This document shows, in pieces, positions 56,728 to 64,000 of a stretch of 64,000 bases of DNA (the stretch's first letter is position 1; each line of letters opens with the position of its first letter). The stretch covers positions 768,318 through 832,317 of the forward strand of contig JAACJK010000112.1 of NCBI GenBank assembly GCA_013368325.1, written 5' to 3'. The position numbers were made by a program, and so were the translations under genes. The DNA is from Ephemerocybe angulata (lineage: Eukaryota > Basidiomycota > Agaricomycetes > Agaricales > Psathyrellaceae). Under the pieces are notes generated by a model that was not told the origin of the DNA, ran no database searches, and worked only from the letters and a program-made list of their open reading frames with translations.

Positions 56728-59700
56728 TTAGTCTCTAATATATACAGCCAAAGATGCCACATTTCCCCCCATTACAGAGAGAGAGCGGAGCTGACTGGTA
56801 GTCCTTAAAGTAAACTCGTACTCCAGCTTACCCTCATTGACCATACCGTCGTAGGCGTACACCCGCATATCATGGTCCACAACTCTCGAAGCGAAGTGAT
56901 TTCCACCCCAGTACACCACGCCCGCTAACCTGTACCTGCAATCAGACAGTTCCATCAAGCTATTAACAATTAAGCGCTTCTTCACTGTTGCGAGCGGTAG
57001 GTTGGGCAACTCGACGCACATGAGGATGGATACTCGTGTTCAATCATGAGGTCTCCCGCACACTCATCACACTGACCTGACACACGCTCTTAAGGAGGCC
57101 AAATACCTTGCCACTGACTCGTCTCTAGTAAGGGTTGTCCTCATTACGGTATACCGTCCGATCCCTCGAACATGAACCCGGGATCCGCCGATGACAACCG
57201 AAACAGAGGCGGTGGGTCGTGTTGGAAGGATCGGTCGGTGGAGGCACACCGTTAACAGCTCGGGTGAGAGAGTAGAGGTCAGCACCAAGTTGCCCCTTCG
57301 GAAACCCTACAGGGTCCATCTCCCACAAGATGGTCCGAAGGCGCAGTCTGCAACTGTCTAGAGGCAGGTCATCAGCGTGCGCTGCAGCGAAAAGGTCGAA
57401 GGCATACGGGAGGATCTGACTGTCACCACAAATCGACCTAAGGAAAGTGCTATCCCGGCCATACCAAATGTACCGCAAATGGTGAAGTACGAGTCGTACG
57501 CACAGCTCCAGTTCACATCATCCCATTTCCAGCTATGTACCCAGCCCGGTTCGTGTGCGATAGGTTGAACCACGCGAGCGGAAGCACCTGGTACAACTAA
57601 CTCTGCACCTTAGAAGGTCGAACATCCTCGCACAGACTCTGTTCCGCCTTTCGTTTACTCGATTGTAAGCCGATCGTTTCTGCGACATGAACCATTTTCG
57701 GAACTTCGACTGACGTCCTCAACACCAGACAGATCGCTGCCTTCCTCTTTCGAGAAGCGATATCAGCTTTGTCGCGGCCTGCATTCTCTGCAAGCTTTGT
57801 ACGAAGTATAGTGGAGGCACGAAGACGCTGCACCACAGCAGGGGGGAGAGTGCCCTCGAACCTCCCTTTCGTGATCTCGTCCAGTGTATCTATGACCCTA
57901 TACTCCTGAGCAGGTAGCCAGATATGCCCCCGGTGAGTTTAGATTCTTTAAAGTCTCTCAATATAATGGTGGATGCTGCGCTTGTGCCCCTCGAAAGAGC
58001 GGTGTACATAGCCTGATGGTACGAGAGCGCAAAAGATCGACGACGTTCACCTCGCGTGTTTTACCCTGCGAGGCATAGTCGGTCATAGCGAAATTTAGGA
58101 GCACAGGTACTGCTGCGGGAATGTGGATGCCGGCGTCGTTGGGGAGAACGGCGCGAAGCGCTGTGGACATTCGGTGAGTGGACGACATTCTCTTCTAGAT
58201 GTGGGAGCTTTAGTTGTCCTTCGGATTAACTAGTTTAACAACAGTACTTCGAGGGCGAAGCGGCCGGGAAACCTGGGATCTCCTGGCTAGTCCAACCTTT
58301 GACCACCGCTTCCTGCCCTTGGTAATACCAAGCTCCGTCGCGTCATTATTACGGATCATAACAGGATACCAATACTAATGGTAGACATGCGGGTATGTGT
58401 TCGCTGGTATAGGGAGGGGATCTCCACAAGGCCTCTTGCACCGCCGGAGTAAGTCTTATCTTTGGTTCGTTAGTGTCTCTCGCGGGCTTTGCCTAACCCG
58501 CCCCTTTCCTCTTCCCTGCCTATCTACAGAGTAGAACATGTGCAGCGGGCGGTTATTCTCGCGTGCAAATCGAATGGCATTCATAGCGTTGATTTGATCT
58601 TTATGCGTATTCCAGGCGGTGATTACTGAACATCGCACCACATGGGATCACCGAGATTGAGAGCAGGGTTATTGCTCGGGATTCGAGACCGAAGGAACTC
58701 TAAATCCGCTTCGGTACAGTCTTTATATGCATGTGCTCTAAACAGGTTCGCAGTGAGTCTCAGCTGCATCTGAAGTGTTCGTCTGCCTCATGTTCTGGCG
58801 GAGCACGACGACCGTGAAAATAGATTCCACAACAAGAGACCAGCGTGTTTTCCTGGTCTGTCTGACTCTGCCTAGGTCGCTGTACCTTCGATACTTCTCC
58901 GCTGTAAAGCGATAGACCTCTAGCGGGAGGGAGTTGTGCGAAGTTCCAGCTCGATGATGCTGAGGCCGCCAAAAGGCATGTTTCTAGGGTTGTGACATCT
59001 TTTAGGCGTTTATCTATAGATAGAGGTCCTGGCAGGACACCCATAGAAATTTCGTCCATGAAAATGTAGTCGACGCCTCTCATTCGGAGGCGAGCTTCGT
59101 CAAGAGCTCGACCCCCGCGAGGAGCATATGCACGTCGGTCGCCTGTAGCGACACCCAGATACGAGTGATAGGTAGAGCCGCGAACGACGGATGCCGCGGC
59201 ACCGGTTGGGCTGTCACAGCCATACGGTTCGCCTCAGATCGGATGGTGAACCAGTACCTGAGGAGTCTATCACCCGCGTCTTGCCCGTCCCCATTCCACC
59301 TATGTACATCAACAATGGGGCGGGGACAAGATAGGTGTCTTGCAACGATTAGAACGCTCTCCGCTGTTCCTCATTGAGCGAGTACTGGTGACTGCTTCTG
59401 TTAGTTGTGCCTGCACGTCAGCGTCCGCGAGTTCGAACTCGACAAGAATAGGCGCGGGCAAACACGAGGCATCGTTTACGACCTTGACGCCATCGTACGC
59501 AGGTCCTTCGAACCCACATCGTCGTCGTGAGCCAGTATGTGCCCTTTCGCATTCACAACCTCGAATCTAACACCTCTTTTCGCGCCGCTGAAACCACAGA
59601 TTTCCACTTATTCGGTCCCATCATGCGGTCTGGCGCGAAGGAATCCTCTGTCGAGCGGGTCTGGGAGGACACGCTGTCGACCGTCCACCCGGCTGACTGC

Positions 59701-62700
59701 ATGACAGCCTCTACCTCTTTCATTTGATCTAACTTTTTCTGGGACCACAACCATACCGCTCTCCTCCAACAGAACCGCATCGAGGACGTCTGCCACGTCC
59801 GGCGTCATCAGGACACTCCTCCTCTTCGTCCTCAGTATCTAATCAGCATCCTTATCGTACTGAGCGGCGACCTGGAGCTTCAGCTGTGCGTGTAGTCATC
59901 ACGAGCATCGTAGCATTCATGTCGGATGTTCATGTTGCTGATTATCTGAAGGTGCCTATCTGAAAACGAATACCTATCGAACGCTGCATCCCAACTTTCG
60001 CATGACGACTTCAAATCGAGCGGAGACCTCCAGGGTACGAAGAGAGTGTATAGTGCAACAATAGTACTCGCGATCGTCTCCATCGGGTCTCGGTAGATAA
60101 GCCCCGAGGAAGTTGGGGACGACAGTCTGCATCCTTCGGACATCGTAAGCAATGCGATGGGACTTGAATAGAGGATGCCCTCTCTGATAGCATAAGAGCG
60201 TCTTCGACGGATTTTTAACACCCACCACTGACTTACGGACGCTACACTGGATCCAGTCATACAACATACCGCGGTAAGCTCTTCGGGTCTCATCATGTAG
60301 TCGTCGACACTTGACCGACTCAAAATCCTTCCGTAGGTCCGTTTGATCGCCACAGAGTCCTCTTCGTCCTCGTCGCCGCCGTCGTCGAAGCAGGGCTCAA
60401 CGTCTTCCATTTCATGGTCAATGTCGTCTCCCACCGGAACGGGGAAGGAGTTGTCCACGGCGCCGTCGTTGGAGCGAGGATTTTCCGCTCTGGAGGCTTC
60501 CTCTGCGGCGGCCCACTCGTTCTGTACATACACCACGTAAGTTCGCCAGTATAACTTCTCGAAGGAGTGACTGGAGTAATGATCCGGGTGACCAAGCAGA
60601 TACATAGCGGCCATAGGACCGCCTATCTCGATTTTCGATGTCAGAGAATTTGCCATTTTCATTATAAGTTGCCGGGCTGCATCGTTCTCGGATTTACTTT
60701 CTACCCACACGTCTGGATTTCGTTCGAAGACATCGTATATGGAGGAAAATATTTGGTAGGTCTTCAGACCCATCTTACAGATATAGTCTGCAATATACCC
60801 AGCGGTCGCTTTAACAGCTGTACCTGAGGACAGCGAAGAACAGTCGGTGTTACATCCGAAACAGTACACCATGACATCGTTGACAGTGTTGATGTTGGGC
60901 TCATTCTTCATGAGGTGAATATGTCCCTCTTTGTCTACGACGGTGACCTTGGATCTTCCTGGGAAACCTCGCGGTGCACACTTTCTCCTTATTCAGACAG
61001 CCTTTCCCAACGATGAGCTGCTTGTCGACCCCCATGACCTTCACGTTTCGCTTAACGAAGCAGGAATGCACGTTGGATCGGTACAGTATATGGTCCACGG
61101 TCTCCCGGTAATGGTCCAACCATTTGTCGACCTCCGAACATTCCTCACAGGTGCAGGAGTCGGCCACTGCAGGACAAGTCGTAAGCGGAGGAGGGACAGG
61201 GAGCTTCTGGATTGGGTCTTCGATGACAGGTGCGTCATGTCCACTCGGATACTTAGAGTCGTCGATTAACGGCTCGACGAGAAGATCGATCTCCTCTGAG
61301 TCATCCGCGTCAGGTGCGACCTCAACATTGACATCCGACTTAGGGGCAGGCTGGCGCTTAGTAGAGAACTTGGCGCTCATATCCTCCAAAGATCCGGTGA
61401 AGAAGTCGCCAGTGTGGCTTCCTTCGAGATAGGATATGAGCTCGCTCACGAACTCGCTATCCTTAGCCATCAACCGATCCCTTACCTGTTGAGGACTCAG
61501 AGCACAGACTATCCATACCAGCATATGCAAATGTAAGGTCATGCGCCCCTGCTGCTCTACAGTGCCGTAATAGGCTGCTGTATGACCGAATATACCGGCT
61601 CTACCTTCCGGGTCTCCCCATCTGAGAAGATGCTTAATGAGCAGAAGGACCATGAAGTGGAAGAAGCGCGCCCCGGCCACGGGGTTTGGGCGACGAGTCG
61701 GGCTCTCTCCATGTACTCTCTCAGCTCAGGGTTAAATTCTACTTTTTTATCCGCCCAATATATACATATGGGGTGCTTATTATCTGCAGGTGACAATGTG
61801 ATGAACCACGATGGTGCACCTCTGTTCGCAATGTGAACCAAACCTCGCTTCTCATTCTTCTTCCCAGCGAGAGAACCGTGGACGCTACTCCCAACGTGAT
61901 CTATCTGGTCCATTATAGAAAAGCATAGCTTCTCCTCTTCCGTCTCTGGGATGACCCGCTCGCCTTCTTGCAGTCTCGTAGCGATGTCCTTGATGACTAC
62001 CGGGTTAATCTTGTGTACTCTTGAAGCGATGGACGCGAAGTTACTGCGCCTAGTTAAGACAATACTACCGTTTTTACTTTCCTTAATCTGCTCATCGTTG
62101 AACGCGACGATAATGAAGCGGGTTTCCGTCTGGAACCTCTTGTCATGGTACATGAGCATCCATTTCTTCTGAGTCGTCTCGGACATCCTGCCATGCAGTC
62201 TCGCAGTACCCAACCCCCCGAGCCGTAGGGAAACAACCAGGGGTAGATCTGTGGATATAGTTGAGGATTGTTATACTTCGATTCGGGAGTGTCCGAATGG
62301 CCAACAGCCAAGACGGTACTATCCCCCGTTCGTAAATGCCTAGTTGCTGCGGCCCTTCGGGCGTCAAGAGACATGCTATCAAGACGGCTCCCGATCAGGC
62401 CATTCACGGTGAATGGGCAAGGTCCGCTGGTGGTTCCATCGTCTTCAAAGGTGTCATGAACACTCGTCGTCGACGCGACTACATTCGTGCCGTCCTCCAA
62501 CGCTCTGACAACTACTTTGACGACGATCCGCGCTCAGGATAGGTGCCTAGGGTCTCGTAGTCAATCAGTAAATCGGCATAGTCGGCGTGGTTCAGCTTGA
62601 GCCATTCAAGAGCATTCTTGACATTGTTACGGCGCACCAGCATCGGGGACCTGACGATCTCATCCTCTTCAGGTGGGTTGACCCCAGTGAAGATGAAGGC

Positions 62701-64000
62701 CAATACCTCGTCTACCTCACTCCGAGGAGGAGGCAGCTGGTGATAAATTTTCATTGTAGGACACGCAAATGAAATCGCGTTATCATCTTTGAGTGCGCCG
62801 GTCGACCGGGGCAGACGAGACACGACGACGCAGCGGTTAGTTCGAATTCGGGCAACCAAGACCTGCTCAGCGTAGGTAAGATCGGCCAGGATACTAGGTA
62901 CAGGGCCTACCCATAGTCCATTCGCAAGCGCATTATGGGGTCGTCGGCCGTTGTTGAGTGCGTCGACACAAACAGGACATATCGCGGTTAGAGATTTATC
63001 TAGAATGGGCCCAGATTCATATTCAATTGGATCCTTCGAGCTATGGCGCTCGCGTCTGGCTAGACCGGGCTCCACTAAGGGGTCGAGCGAACACGCTAAC
63101 GACTCGAGAGGCGTAAGCTCAGTCAGGAGGGTCAACTGCCCACATGACGCGCATCCAGACTCTTCAAAATGTTCGGGTCGCAAGTCCTCACAGAAGTCAC
63201 GAACAATAGACAGTCTATCGGCGTTGGTCAACGGAGCGGGGGATATTTAAACACCCTTTCATCTTCTTCTGGCACCAGGACCACAGTATGGGTTCAACGT
63301 CAGCAGCCCTGGGTTTCTGCGCAGCCTTTGGCTTGATAACGGGGACGAACACGGCATGATAGGACGGGCAGTCTACGCACACGTGTTTTCCAAGCTCCAG
63401 TATTCCCCCAGCCTTTGAGGTACGTACAGGAAACTCCACACCGTGGAGACTAGCCAGGCAGACCACAGTGCCGTTAGTACCTTTCTTGGCTAGCGTCATC
63501 CAAGGAACGTCGTGACACACGAAAGAGTCCCCCAGGATGGTCGTCCCTGTTCTAGTACCAGCATCTTCGACGACATCCAGTGCCAACAGTCGAGCTCCGG
63601 ACGCGTACGTTGGCTGAACATCGGAAGGTATATTCGCGAACTTTAGGATCTCGTCGAGAGTGAAGCTCTTAATGCTTCTGATAGCGTCGTTAATATACTC
63701 TGGTCGGGGAATGGGCTGACCCGCCCGAGACGACGAGCAAGTGAAAATGGACGTGTGGGGTTCACAACCACCACAGACATGCTCGCGCAAGACGGAGACA
63801 ATGGATTCCCTGGATTGACCTCGCTGCGGTTTGAGCCCGTGGACTTTGGCGACAGACTTGAGCTCGGTCAAGTTGAGGTGGGGAAGAAGGAGTTCTAAGG
63901 GGACATCCAGCTCAAACGCACCGTCATGAGAGCCGAGTATATTCCCGATCGATCCACGAGGGGCATATCTGACGAGTTCGTATGTTCCAGACACGTAGGC
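56728..64000 (-). mobile_element. Decayed Helitron, coding part, 5' end outside window
   Basis: The whole stretch is the minus-strand replicase/helicase region of an agaricomycete-type Helitron. Terminal sequences are not seen: the 5' side continues past the window, and the 3' terminus lies somewhere left of 56728. Frames are interrupted at least ten times, so this copy cannot move by itself. Confidence 0.8.
56728..64000 (-). pseudogene. Helitron Rep/helicase pseudogene
   Basis: Reading right to left: a SAP-like helical segment and Cys-rich part (63215-64000); a DUF6570-type domain (62512-63231) with GCASCG, ICPVC, ALANGLW and LLVRRNN marks; the Helitron_like_N replication initiator with GAPSWFITLSPADNKHP, an H-L-H metal motif (61525-61533) where HUH is usual, and the two-tyrosine motif YIADYICK (60774-60797); a Pif1-type helicase with Walker A GMGTGKT (59276-59297), Walker B FMDEIS (about 59050), FAQLPP (about 58930) and motif VI DYASQGKTR (about 58060-58080). 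The C-terminal domain has WSCAYD (Cys at about 57504) and GGNHFASR (His at about 56898), the pattern of papain/OTU-like proteases found at the end of fungal Helitron proteins. Frameshifts near 63235, 62530, 62220, 61660, 60910 and more; intron loss does not explain them. Confidence 0.85.

Noticed and set aside
56484..56762. Membrane-protein exon left of the Helitron
   Set aside because: Hydrophobic fragments only, no start codon and no frame-keeping splice.
1..64000. CRISPR array, rRNA genes or bacterial-type operons
   Set aside because: No regular short repeat with unique spacers and no rRNA-like sequence; genes are intron-bearing and eukaryotic.

Overview
This is nuclear DNA from a filamentous basidiomycete, most likely an Agaricomycete. 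Genes carry several 45-65 nt GT-AG introns. There is one conserved mitochondrial gene (SDH4), a DUF4360-type secreted protein, and a decayed Helitron of the agaricomycete architecture. The species cannot be told from the sequence alone. Exon borders were read by eye from GT/AG sites, reading-frame continuity and comparison between paralogues.

Left and centre (1-44.2 kb) are a mosaic of duplicated blocks, nearly all in inverted orientation. Their main content is a lineage-specific family of nuclear-looking proteins with a Pro/Ala/Thr/Ser-rich N-terminal half, a KRKR patch followed by acidic residues, and a C-terminal cysteine/histidine region with three putative zinc modules. Members are at 127-2042(+), 2968-4592(+), 11135-13169(-), 14627-16560(+), 22230-23425(-), 30582-32519(-), 40642-42693(+) and a shrunken one at 38708-39494(-). 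A recurrent block has SDH4, then a cyclin-like gene, then a convergent zinc-module gene. It occurs at 18.2-23.4 kb (all three parts recognisable), at 25.9-32.5 kb (SDH4 decayed), and inverted at 8.3-3.0 kb (SDH4 and cyclin decayed). The only conserved single-function gene is the intact SDH4 copy at 18229-18983.

Inverted arm pairs are 10.3-14.0 / 39.8-43.5 kb, 14.3-17.0 / 28.7-32.8 kb, 8.1-10.0 / 24.2-26.0 kb and 4.3-5.4 / 21.4-22.6 kb. A direct tandem pair at 5.5-6.1 / 6.8-7.4 kb carries a small secreted CxxC...HC protein gene and its broken first exon. A non-autonomous hAT-like element (29209-30517, 8-bp target duplication) interrupts one arm, and the other arm preserves an uninterrupted equivalent of the insertion site.

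From 44.2 to 47.9 kb the DNA is repeat-rich: a 503-bp hAT-type MITE (44552-45054) with a tRNA-like core, and two CCTGG-rich arrays. From 47.9 to 55.6 kb lie two paralogous TPR-like small genes and a mirror-symmetric quartet, family X then an NTase-like gene(+), facing an NTase-like gene then family X(-). From about 56.7 kb to the right edge is a Helitron replicase/helicase coding region on the minus strand, split by many frameshifts and running off the window.

Long intergenic stretches without a supportable gene are listed as such.
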